From Oscillospiraceae bacterium (GTDB lineage Bacteria > Bacillota > Clostridia > UBA1381), in assembly GCA_015068545.1 (NCBI GenBank), contig SVKH01000081.1, forward strand, positions 1 through 7,290: a DNA stretch of 7,290 bases, in the 5' to 3' direction. The number at the start of each line of letters is the position of its first letter. Position 1 is the first letter of the stretch. A program made the translations under genes and the position numbers. Below are positions 1 through 6,429 of this stretch, in pieces. The notes under the pieces were generated by a model. The model saw nothing but the letters and a program-made list of their open reading frames with translations. It was not told the DNA's origin and did not search any database.

Positions 1-1500
1 TCTTGTAACCTTAACAGGATCTACAATACCTGCTTTGATCATGTCTACATATTCCTCAGTTAGAGCATTATAGCCTATGCCTTTTTCGCAGGATTTAACT
101 TTATCAACAATTACGCTGCCTTCAAGCCCTGCGTTTTTCGCAATCTGCCATAGCGGCTCTTCAAGTGCCTTTAATACAATCTGCACGCCTGTCTTTTCGT
201 CACCTTCGCAACTATCTAAGAGTGCCTTTATATCAGGAATAATGTCGATGTAGCTTGTTCCGCCACCGGCAACGATGCCTTCCTCAACAGCTGCCTTTGT
301 AGCCGCAAGAGCATCCTCAATTCTGTACTTCATTTCCTTCATTTCGGTCTCGGTAGCAGCACCAACCTTGATTACAGCTACGCCACCGGCAAGCTTTGCA
401 AGACGTTCTTGTAATTTTTCTTTATCAAATTCAGATGTTGTATTTTCAATTTCATTACGGATTTGGTTAACTCGGTCACGGATTGCATCCTTATCCCCCA
501 TACCGTCAACAATGATAGTATTTTCCTTTTGTACCTTAACCTGCTTCGCACGTCCTAGCTGAGATACCTGAGTTTCCTTAAGATCAAGTCCCAGTTCTTC
601 GGAAATAACCTGACCTCCTGTCAGTATTGCGATATCCTGAAGCATAGCCTTTCTTCTGTCGCCAAAGCCCGGAGCCTTAACAGGAACACAGACAAAAGTA
701 CCTCTTAGCTTATTAAGGATAAGAGTTGTAAGAGCTTCACCCTCAACGTCTTCAGCTACAATAAGAAGCTTTTTGCCCATTTGAACTATTTGCTCCAAAA
801 GTGGCAGAATCTCCTGAATATTCGAGATTTTCTTATCTGTAATAAGTATAAATGCGTCATCTAATACCGCTTCCATCTTATCGGTATCTGTAACCATGTA
901 TGGAGAGATGTAACCACGGTCAAACTGCATTCCTTCTACTATGTCGGAGTATGTTTCCGCTGTTTTGGATTCCTCTACTGTGATTACTCCGTCTGCAGTA
1001 ACCTTCTCCATAGCCTCTGCTATAAGCTCGCCTATTTCCTCGTTAGCGGCAGATACTGCAGCAACTCTTGCTATGTCTGCCTTTCCATTTACCTTTTGAG
1101 CAGTTTCTAAAAGCTTTGATACTGCAAGATCAACTGCTTTTTGGATTCCGCGTCTTACTATCATAGGATTGGCACCTGCAGCCACGTTTTTAGCTCCCTC
1201 ATGCACAAGAGCCTGTGCCAAAAGTGTAGCTGTTGTTGTACCGTCACCGGCAACGTCATTTGTCTTGGTAGCAACTTCTTTTACAAGCTGCGCACCCATA
1301 TTTTCAAATGCGTCTTCCAGTTCTATTTCCTTTGCTATGGTAACACCGTCATTTGTGATGATAGGTGCACCGAACTTTTTATCAAGAACCACGTTTCTGC
1401 CCTTAGGACCAAGTGTGATTTTTACTGTGTCCGCAAGCTGATCAATTCCGCGCTCAAGAGCGTGTCTGGCTTCCTGTCCGTATAGTATTTGTTTTGCCAT
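1..1500 (-). CDS. groEL: Chaperonin GroEL (60 kDa, Hsp60), C-terminus cut by window edge
   Basis: Group I chaperonin subunit; two stacked seven-membered rings capped by GroES fold client proteins in the cytoplasm with ATP. Reading the minus strand from ATG at 1500-1498 gives 500 uninterrupted codons that run off position 1, so about 40 residues (end of the equatorial domain and any Gly/Met-rich tail) are missing from the window. Diagnostic segments are visible: the N-terminal TVKITLGPKGRNVVLD stretch (about residues 25-40), Asp51 in the TNDGVTIAKE loop, the ATP-binding VAGDGTTT loop with Asp86, and the catalytic-type Asp396 in the RIEDALAATKAAVEEG segment, followed by the Gly-rich AGGG turn. 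These match the ATP-site aspartates known in E. coli GroEL (52, 87, 398) with a small offset. The ribosome binding site is AGGAGG at 1509-1514, 8 nt before the ATG. It lies 17 bp after groES and is surely co-transcribed with it. No frameshift or odd residue seen. Confidence 0.98.
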   Translation of the reverse strand, partial: MAKQILYGQEARHALERGIDQLADTVKITLGPKGRNVVLDKKFGAPIITNDGVTIAKEIELEDAFENMGAQLVKEVATKTNDVAGDGTTTATLLAQALVHEGAKNVAAGANPMIVRRGIQKAVDLAVSKLLETAQKVNGKADIARVAAVSAANEEIGELIAEAMEKVTADGVITVEESKTAETYSDIVEGMQFDRGYISPYMVTDTDKMEAVLDDAFILITDKKISNIQEILPLLEQIVQMGKKLLIVAEDVEGEALTTLILNKLRGTFVCVPVKAPGFGDRRKAMLQDIAILTGGQVISEELGLDLKETQVSQLGRAKQVKVQKENTIIVDGMGDKDAIRDRVNQIRNEIENTTSEFDKEKLQERLAKLAGGVAVIKVGAATETEMKEMKYRIEDALAATKAAVEEGIVAGGGTSYIDIIPDIKALLDSCEGDEKTGVQIVLKALEEPLWQIAKNAGLEGSVIVDKVKSCEKGIGYNALTEEYVDMIKAGIVDPVKVTR

Positions 1501-1517
1501 TTCACTTTCCTCCTAAA
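1501..1517 (-). promoter_or_regulatory. groES-groEL intercistronic gap with groEL ribosome binding site
   Basis: The 17-bp gap contains AGGAGG (plus-strand CCTCCT at 1509-1514) placed 8 nt before the groEL ATG. This strong site fixes the groEL start and supports translation of both genes from one mRNA. Confidence 0.85.
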
Positions 1518-1802
1518 CTATTCTACAATAGCCAGTATGTCTGACTGTTTCACAATTGTATATTCTTCCGCGTCCAGTTTGACCTCTGTGCCCGCATACT
1601 TAGAAATCAATACCTTATCGCCTATTTTAACCTCCATCTTGACTTCATTTCCGTCAACAATGCCTCCCGGACCAACAGCAACAATTTCTGCTACCTGTGG
1701 CTTTTCCTTTGATGCACTTGCCAGGATAATTCCGCCCTTGGTGGTTTCTTCCGCCTCTAACATTTTTATTACGACTCTGTCCTGCAATGGTTTTATCTTC
1801 AT
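1518..1802 (-). CDS. groES: Co-chaperonin GroES (10 kDa, Hsp10)
   Basis: Seven-membered lid of the GroEL cage; it binds the ring in the presence of ATP and releases the substrate into the closed folding chamber. The product is 94 residues, the normal family length. It begins with the classic KIKPLQDRVVIK strand (residues 2-13), followed by the mobile loop at about 16-33, with Gly23-Gly24 and the GroEL-contacting hydrophobic tripeptide Ile25-Ile26-Leu27. The later GDKVLISKYAGTEVKLD segment and the ending DILAIVE are also typical. ATG at 1802-1800 is preceded by AAGGAGG (1812-1818) with a 9-nt spacer. It is first gene of the groES-groEL operon, directly behind a CIRCE operator and a sigma-A promoter, so heat-inducible HrcA control is expected. 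Confidence 0.98.
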   Translation of the reverse strand: MKIKPLQDRVVIKMLEAEETTKGGIILASASKEKPQVAEIVAVGPGGIVDGNEVKMEVKIGDKVLISKYAGTEVKLDAEEYTIVKQSDILAIVE

Positions 1803-1826
1803 TCGAGTTCGCCTCCTTAAAAATTA

Positions 1827-1853
1827 TTAGCACTCTAACCGACAGACTGCTAA
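1827..1853 (-). promoter_or_regulatory. CIRCE operator (HrcA binding site), one arm mismatched
   Basis: The established CIRCE consensus is TTAGCACTC, nine bases, GAGTGCTAA. Here the left arm TTAGCACTC is perfect (1827-1835), the spacer is exactly nine bases (1836-1844), and the right arm is GACTGCTAA (1845-1853), differing from consensus by one base. It lies between the -10 box and the groES ribosome binding site, overlapping the predicted transcription start near 1855, which is the usual arrangement for HrcA repression of groE operons. HrcA itself is not in this window. Confidence 0.95.
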
Positions 1854-1861
1854 TATTTAGT

Positions 1862-1890
1862 ATTATACCCTTATTTCACTCTTTTTCAAA
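1862..1890 (-). promoter_or_regulatory. Sigma-A promoter of groES-groEL
   Basis: On the minus strand there is a perfect TATAAT -10 box (plus-strand ATTATA at 1862-1867). A -35 box reads either TTGAAA with a 16-bp spacer (plus 1884-1889) or TTTGAA with a 17-bp spacer (1885-1890). Transcription would start at about 1855, at the edge of the CIRCE element. No CtsR-like heptad repeats were noticed, so HrcA is the only repressor suggested by sequence. Confidence 0.85.
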
Positions 1891-1951
1891 CTTTGTAAAA
1901 TTCAATTATTATAAATTATGACCTCTATACTCTCATTTTCTTTAATTTTCT

Positions 1952-2296
1952 TTAATTAACAAAGTTTTCCATAATTTCATAGCCCTCTTCAATAGTATAT
2001 GCTACGATACCTTCCTTTAATTCCTTTATATCTTCAGGCGGATAGTATTCTTCATCTATTTTTACGCTGTAAATCTCGTTTTTATCTCCATCGCTTATGC
2101 GGTACATAACCACCATTTCATCCTCTAATGTCAGCACAAATTCCTCTATTGGCTCTGCCTCTATGTTTTCTTCATGGTGTAGAACCTGGTTACTCCCATC
2201 CTCCTTACTTTCTTCGCCTGAATAAAACATCATCACTCCCACTGCTACAAGTGCTACACAGGATACAAAAATTATAGCATATTTACTGGTTTTCAT
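1952..2296 (-). CDS. Small membrane-anchored acidic protein, BofC C-terminal-domain-like
   Basis: A 114-residue protein of no firmly known function. Residues 1-5 are short and basic (MKTSK), residues 6-24 form one hydrophobic helix, and the rest is a very acidic extracytoplasmic domain, so an N-in, C-out anchor or uncleaved signal is likely. Residues about 51-112 read as a short beta-rich module: FVLTLEDEMVVMYRI, then EIYSVKIDEEYYPPEDIKELKEGIVAYTIEEGYEIMENF. The order 'VL..y.g.vavy ... l...D...L.eGI.....EE...l.e.f' is what I recall from small clostridial proteins annotated as BofC C-terminal-domain proteins. BofC of Bacillus is a forespore-secreted checkpoint protein acting on SpoIVB, but that role cannot be transferred on this evidence. 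The ATG at 2296-2294 is chosen because GGAG (plus 2305-2308) sits 8 nt upstream; an in-frame TTG at 2335 lacks such a site and would put polar residues before the helix. Transcribed divergently from the PBP gene. Confidence 0.75.
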   Translation of the reverse strand: MKTSKYAIIFVSCVALVAVGVMMFYSGEESKEDGSNQVLHHEENIEAEPIEEFVLTLEDEMVVMYRISDGDKNEIYSVKIDEEYYPPEDIKELKEGIVAYTIEEGYEIMENFVN

Positions 2297-2378
2297 ACTC
2301 TCAACTCCACAAAATATTTTCCGTAGTTTTCCCAATTTTACAATATTTATACAAATTTGTTTCTTTAATGTTTTTTTG

Positions 2379-2407
2379 TTGCATAAAATGATTATTTGTA
2401 CTATAAT
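2379..2407 (+). promoter_or_regulatory. Sigma-A promoter of the PBP-mgtE operon
   Basis: TTGCAT at 2379-2384 and a perfect TATAAT at 2402-2407 are separated by exactly 17 bp. Transcription is predicted to begin at about 2413-2415, leaving a leader of about 40 nt before the TTG start codon. Confidence 0.85.
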
Positions 2408-2413
2408 ATAATT

Positions 2414-2434
2414 GGTTAAATATGTAGTTTAACC
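2414..2434 (+). repeat. Perfect 7-bp inverted repeat at the predicted transcript start
   Basis: GGTTAAA (2414-2420) and TTTAACC (2428-2434) flank a 7-base centre. The dyad begins at the predicted +1 and ends 3 bp before the AGGAGGTG ribosome binding site. It could be an operator for a dimeric repressor or a 5'-end mRNA stem-loop. It is not followed by a T-run, so it is not a terminator. Confidence 0.7.
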
Positions 2435-2437
2435 GCT

Positions 2438-2456
2438 AGGAGGTGTTCTTTCATTG
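2438..2456 (+). promoter_or_regulatory. Strong ribosome binding site that fixes a TTG start for the PBP gene
   Basis: AGGAGGTG (2438-2445) lies 8 nt before TTG at 2454-2456. The first in-frame ATG encodes residue 75, beyond the membrane segment, so TTG is the only start that retains the cytoplasmic tail and anchor. Confidence 0.85.
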
Positions 2457-4964
2457 AAACGCGCACGCAATAATAAATTATCTGAGAAAAGACCTGTTTC
2501 AGGGTCAGAACATAGCCATGCTTCCAACCGCATCCAACAAAGACGCGATGATAGAGCAAGGGCTAACAAAAACAAGAAGAAGGCAAATAAAAAAAGGTTT
2601 GTGTACAAACTTAAAATAGCCATCGCCATACTTATCACATTGGGCGTTTTGGCGTGTATTGGCATAGGTGCCGGTATGTACGCTGCAATATCCCAAGAAA
2701 TGAGCGAATATGACTTCTTCGGCATAGCACATAACTTCTCATCCACTATTTTTGCAAACGACTCTGCCGGCAACTCCATAGAGGTTGTAACCTTGCAAAG
2801 TGACGGGAATCGCGAGTGGATAGAAACCGATAAGATTCCTCAGGTGGTAAAAGATGCTGCAGTTGCCATAGAAGACGAGCGTTTTTATACACACCACGGT
2901 GTTGATATAAAACGTACCGCAGGCGCTGTTGTGGGTTGGATTAGTGCCAAAGTCACCGGTGGTTCACCATCTTACGGCGGCAGTACAATTACACAGCAGG
3001 TTATAAAAAACATTACTAATGAAAAAGATAAAACAGCCATCAGAAAAATTAAAGAAATGATGCGCGCTGTTGCTTTTGAAAAACAGTTTACAAAAGACGA
3101 AATAATTACAATGTACCTTAACATTGCATACTTTGGCAACAACTGTTATGGTATTGAAGCATCTTCCAAAATGTACTTTGGTAAACCGGCATTAGACCTT
3201 ACTGCCAAAGAAGCGGCAATGATAATAGGTATAACTCAGGCTCCTACAAGATTTGACCCTTATAAGAATCCTGAAAACTGCACTCAAAAAAGAAACCTTG
3301 TTCTTTCTAAAATGCTTGAACACGGCATGATAGATCAGGAAGAATATGAAACATCTATAGCTGCTGACCTTGGTGTTCGTAAAAAGACATCGGTACACGC
3401 GTCAATATACAGCTATTTTGTTGACCAAGTAATAAACGACGTAATAGAAGATTTGCAAAAGGAAAAAGGATACTCTCAGACCTTTGCATCACAGCAAGTA
3501 TTTGGCGGCGGTCTAAGAATTTACGCAACAATAGACCCAGACGTTCAGGCTGCAATGGAAAGCGTTTACACAGAAAAATCCAATTTCCCTGCATCTTCCA
3601 GAGGAACTCAGTCCGCAATGACTATAATAGACCCATACACAGGGCAGATAAAGGGCATAGTCGGCGGTGTTGGACCTAAGACAGAAAGCCGTGGGCTTAA
3701 CCGTGCAACCCAATCAGCACGTCAACCGGGCTCATCCATAAAGCCGATTTCGGTATATGCACCGGCTTTGGAAACCGGGAAAATCACTTCTGCTACAATA
3801 CTTGCCGATACTCCGCTTAAAATTGATAAGTGGGCACCAAAAAACTCCTACTCAGGATTTAAGGGCAATATGTCAGTAAGCAAGGCTATCGAAATTTCTG
3901 CTAACATCCCTGCAGTTAAAACTTTGCAGACAGTTGGTGTAGATAAGAGTTTCGATTTTATGAAGAACAAATACCACTTCTCCACCCTGCACGAAAACGA
4001 CAAAAACCTTAGTGCATTGGGACTTGGCGGTATGACTAAAGGTGTTTCCACAGCGGAAATGGCAGCGGCATACAGCGTATTCCCTAATAGCGGAATATAT
4101 ATCGAACCACACACATACACAAAGGTTTTGGACAACTCAGGAAAGGTTCTTTTGGAAAAAGAACCTATAACCAACAGGGTATTAAGTGAGGCTAATGCTT
4201 TCATCATGATAAGCTATCTTAAGAACGTAGTAAACGGTGCATCCGGTACCGGTAGAAATGCCAGACTTTCCAAATTTACCGCATATGGTAAAACAGGAAC
4301 AACAAACGATAACTGCGATAAATGGTTTGTAGGATTTACTCCTTACTATGTTGGTGCTGTATGGTTCGGAATGGATACAATGAAGCCACTTACAAGCGTG
4401 GGAGTTTCTAATAACGTGTCTACTCAGGTTTGGAAAAAAGTAATGGAAAAAATCCATGCTAATCTGCCAGAAAAAACATTCGAAGCACCAAGTAGTGTGA
4501 CGGCTGTTGCAATATGTCAGAGCACAGGAAGACTTGCCGCCTGCAGAAATTCCCGTTCTGAGTACTTTGCAAACGGTACAGTTCCTACAAAGAACTGCCG
4601 TTCCACATCTCACGCATCAGGAGCTGTTTCAGGATCAAGTAAACCAGCAACTCAAGCACCTGCGGAGGAAGAACCTGCTGCCCCTAGCTCAAATAGCGGT
4701 TCAGTAACAGACCCAAGCACACCGACACTTTCTCCGTATGTTCCTACTACGGAACCGACACAGGCAACACCGGCTCCAACACCTGACGCTTCTGCTCCAA
4801 ATACAGGTATCATTCAGCCACAAACTCCGGCAGTAACTCCGGCACCTGTACAGGATACACCGATAACACCACCTGCTCAGGAGGTTCCACCTGCTCAACA
4901 GTCGCAACCGGTTCAGGAAACACCCGTGCAACAAGTTCCCGTTGACGTTCCAATGATTGGGTAA
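2454..4964 (+). CDS. Class A penicillin-binding protein (GT51 transglycosylase / transpeptidase)
   Basis: Bifunctional peptidoglycan synthase of 836 residues: polymerises lipid II glycan strands and cross-links their stem peptides on the outer face of the membrane. Residues 1-53 are a Lys/Arg/Asn-rich cytoplasmic tail and about 54-78 the single membrane anchor. GT51 domain: motif EDERFYTHHG with catalytic Glu140, GGSTITQQ at 175-182, RKIKE at 197-201, and EIITMYLN ending at 223. Transpeptidase domain: SxxK motif with nucleophile Ser427 and Lys430 (context RQPGSSIKP), SxN at 482-484 (SAN), and KTGT at 613-616. All catalytic motifs are intact. After the transpeptidase comes a short Cys-containing segment (Cys688, Cys697, Cys715), then a roughly 120-residue Pro/Thr/Ser/Gln-rich tail (717-836), probably disordered and lying in the wall. 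Resembles PBP1a/PonA-type proteins of Clostridia. First gene of an apparent operon with mgtE; stop codon 27 bp before the mgtE start. Confidence 0.97.
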   Translation: MKRARNNKLSEKRPVSGSEHSHASNRIQQRRDDRARANKNKKKANKKRFVYKLKIAIAILITLGVLACIGIGAGMYAAISQEMSEYDFFGIAHNFSSTIFANDSAGNSIEVVTLQSDGNREWIETDKIPQVVKDAAVAIEDERFYTHHGVDIKRTAGAVVGWISAKVTGGSPSYGGSTITQQVIKNITNEKDKTAIRKIKEMMRAVAFEKQFTKDEIITMYLNIAYFGNNCYGIEASSKMYFGKPALDLTAKEAAMIIGITQAPTRFDPYKNPENCTQKRNLVLSKMLEHGMIDQEEYETSIAADLGVRKKTSVHASIYSYFVDQVINDVIEDLQKEKGYSQTFASQQVFGGGLRIYATIDPDVQAAMESVYTEKSNFPASSRGTQSAMTIIDPYTGQIKGIVGGVGPKTESRGLNRATQSARQPGSSIKPISVYAPALETGKITSATILADTPLKIDKWAPKNSYSGFKGNMSVSKAIEISANIPAVKTLQTVGVDKSFDFMKNKYHFSTLHENDKNLSALGLGGMTKGVSTAEMAAAYSVFPNSGIYIEPHTYTKVLDNSGKVLLEKEPITNRVLSEANAFIMISYLKNVVNGASGTGRNARLSKFTAYGKTGTTNDNCDKWFVGFTPYYVGAVWFGMDTMKPLTSVGVSNNVSTQVWKKVMEKIHANLPEKTFEAPSSVTAVAICQSTGRLAACRNSRSEYFANGTVPTKNCRSTSHASGAVSGSSKPATQAPAEEEPAAPSSNSGSVTDPSTPTLSPYVPTTEPTQATPAPTPDASAPNTGIIQPQTPAVTPAPVQDTPITPPAQEVPPAQQSQPVQETPVQQVPVDVPMIG

Positions 4965-4976
4965 AAATAATTTAAA

Positions 4977-4994
4977 AAGGAGGCTTATGCTGTG
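4977..4994 (+). promoter_or_regulatory. Ribosome binding site and GTG start of mgtE
   Basis: AAGGAGG (4977-4983) stands 8 nt before GTG at 4992-4994. An ATG at 4987-4989 is nearer the Shine-Dalgarno but opens only ATG-CTG-TGA, whose stop overlaps the GTG, so GTG is the real start. Confidence 0.85.
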
Positions 4995-6326
4995 ATAAAT
5001 GAGATAATCGAACTGATACACACAAAGCAATACTCACATCTTAAAGAGATATTATCTGAAATGGAACCTTTCGATATTGCTGCTTTGTACGACGAATTAC
5101 CCGAACAGCATATGCCTCTTTTGTATCGTTTGCTGCCTAAAGAAACTGCGGCAGAGGTCTTTGTCGAGCTAGATTCGGACAGTCAGGAAATGCTGATTAA
5201 AGGCTTTTCCGATAACGAGCTTAAGGAAGTTTTGGATGAGCTTTATCTGGACGATGCCGTTGATATTATCGAAGAAATGCCGGCAAATGTGGTAAAAAGA
5301 ATTCTACGACATACCGACATCGAAATGCGTTCACAGATTAACAATCTGCTAAACTACCCAAAAGACAGCGCAGGCTCCATTATGACAATTGAGTTTGTCG
5401 ACCTTAAAGAGGATATGACGGTACAGGATGCTTTTACACGAATCCGCAGAACAGGTCTTGACAAGGAGACAATATATACCTGTTATGTCACAGACAAAAA
5501 CCGTATACTCCTTGGCATTGTTACCGCCAAGGAACTTCTACTTGCCGAAGAAGACTGCATTATATCGGATATTATGGAAACAAATCCTATATATGTAAAC
5601 ACCTCCTGCGACAAGGAGGAAGTGGCTCTCCAACTATCCAAATATGACTTTTTGGCTCTTCCCGTAGTGGATAATGAGAACCGTCTTGTTGGTATCGTTA
5701 CAGTAGACGATGCTATTGACGTCATTCAGGATGAGGCTACCGAGGATATCGAGAAGATGGCAGGTATTATGCCATCGGAAAAACCTTACCTTAAAACAAG
5801 TATAGTTGATATTTTTAAGCAAAGAATACCTTGGCTTTTGCTACTGATGGTATCCGCATCATTTACTCAGGCGGTTATTTCTCATTTTACCGATGCTCTT
5901 GATAAGTTATCGGTACTGACACTGTTTATTCCTATGCTGATGGGTACCGGCGGTAACTCAGGAAGTCAGGCATCTGTTACAGTAATCCGTGGTCTTTCAC
6001 TGGATGAAATTGAATTTAAAGACATATTTAAGATAATATGGAAGGAATGCGGAGTGGCTATACTTTGCGGAGTAACTCTTGCCATTGCCACATTTTTAAA
6101 GCTTTTGATTTTCGACCATGTATCTATAACCATTGCTATTGTAGTATGCGCCGCAATGGCAAGCACAGTTTTCTTTTCCAAATTGGTTGGATGTACTCTA
6201 CCGCTTATGGCAAAGAAGATAGGCTTTGACCCTGCCGTTATGGCAAGTCCGCTAATTACAACTATTGTAGATGCTATGTCATTGGTAATTTACTTTAATA
6301 TTGCCACAGCGGTATTGTCATTTTAA
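4992..6326 (+). CDS. mgtE: MgtE-family magnesium channel/transporter
   Basis: Cytoplasmic-membrane Mg2+ uptake protein of 444 residues, close to the roughly 450 of characterised MgtE. Order of parts: N-terminal MgtE-N superhelical domain (about 1-125; repeats of the DELPEQH / LPKETAAEVFVEL type), two CBS domains (about 126-190 and 191-247, the second ending in RLVGIVTVDDAIDVI), acidic plug helix (about 248-275, QDEATEDIEKMAG), then five membrane helices from about residue 278. The pore-domain signature MGTGGNSGSQASVTVIRG is at 317-334. FDPA (412-415) and Asp427 in TTIVDAMSL match the last helix, where the conserved Mg2+-coordinating aspartate lies in the Thermus protein. Many acidic residues in the N and CBS domains fit Mg2+ sensing: when cytosolic Mg2+ is high these domains bind ions and close the pore. 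Co-transcription with the PBP gene is likely; no separate promoter or M-box riboswitch fits in the 27-bp gap. Confidence 0.96.
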   Translation: MINEIIELIHTKQYSHLKEILSEMEPFDIAALYDELPEQHMPLLYRLLPKETAAEVFVELDSDSQEMLIKGFSDNELKEVLDELYLDDAVDIIEEMPANVVKRILRHTDIEMRSQINNLLNYPKDSAGSIMTIEFVDLKEDMTVQDAFTRIRRTGLDKETIYTCYVTDKNRILLGIVTAKELLLAEEDCIISDIMETNPIYVNTSCDKEEVALQLSKYDFLALPVVDNENRLVGIVTVDDAIDVIQDEATEDIEKMAGIMPSEKPYLKTSIVDIFKQRIPWLLLLMVSASFTQAVISHFTDALDKLSVLTLFIPMLMGTGGNSGSQASVTVIRGLSLDEIEFKDIFKIIWKECGVAILCGVTLAIATFLKLLIFDHVSITIAIVVCAAMASTVFFSKLVGCTLPLMAKKIGFDPAVMASPLITTIVDAMSLVIYFNIATAVLSF

Positions 6327-6333
6327 TAATAAC

Positions 6334-6390
6334 TAAGAAAAGCAGCTTCGCTGCACCGCCTACGGCGGAAGGTCGAAGCTGCTTTTCTTA
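6334..6390 (+). terminator. Long palindrome after mgtE, probable terminator or dispersed palindromic repeat
   Basis: Starting 7 bp after the mgtE stop, the arms 6334-6350 and 6374-6390 are perfectly complementary over 17 bp (core AGCAGCTTCG / CGAAGCTGCT). The 23-nt interior contains a further CCGCC-TAC-GGCGG hairpin (6356-6368). The 3' arm ends CTTTTCTTA, giving a U-rich exit, so it can act as the operon's intrinsic terminator. An alternative fold makes two tandem small hairpins, GCAGC-TTC-GCTGC (6342-6354) and CCGCC-TAC-GGCGG. The size and nested design also resemble REP-type repeats. Confidence 0.65.
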
Positions 6391-6401
6391 TACCCTGTAC
6401 A

Positions 6402-6429
6402 TTTTTGAAAAGCTAAAGCTTTTCAAAAA
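6402..6429. repeat. AT-rich inverted repeat, 13-bp arms with a 2-nt centre
   Basis: TTTTTGAAAAGCT (6402-6414) and AGCTTTTCAAAAA (6417-6429) are perfect reverse complements around AA, giving a practical stem of about 12 bp with a 4-nt loop. No separate T-run follows on either strand, so it is not a textbook terminator, though it may protect or pause the transcript. Confidence 0.6.

Larger units (their letters stand above)
2297..2453. promoter_or_regulatory. Divergent intergenic region between the BofC-like gene and the PBP gene
   Basis: This 157-bp AT-rich stretch must serve both genes. The plus-strand promoter, start-site palindrome and ribosome binding site are listed separately. On the minus strand only the GGAG ribosome binding site is convincing; a TATAAA-like -10 occurs around 2350, but no good -35 box stands at the right distance, so the promoter of the BofC-like gene could depend on an alternative sigma factor or activator. 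Confidence 0.5.

Noticed and set aside
275..1441. Plus-strand open frames (for example 275-562 and 1169-1441) opposite groEL
   Set aside because: They are antisense to a perfectly conserved chaperonin reading frame, lack ribosome binding sites, and have low-complexity Ser/Ala-rich translations.
1489..1830. Plus-strand frame opposite groES
   Set aside because: Entirely antisense to groES, its ribosome binding site and CIRCE; no independent start signals.
2297..2335. Longer form of the BofC-like protein starting at TTG 2335
   Set aside because: No Shine-Dalgarno upstream of that TTG, whereas the ATG at 2296 has GGAG at proper spacing and begins just before the hydrophobic helix.
4182..5030. 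Minus-strand frames opposite the end of the PBP gene (4182-4613, 4701-5030)
   Set aside because: Shadow frames; the second is Arg/Cys/Leu-rich because it mirrors the Pro/Thr-rich PBP tail.
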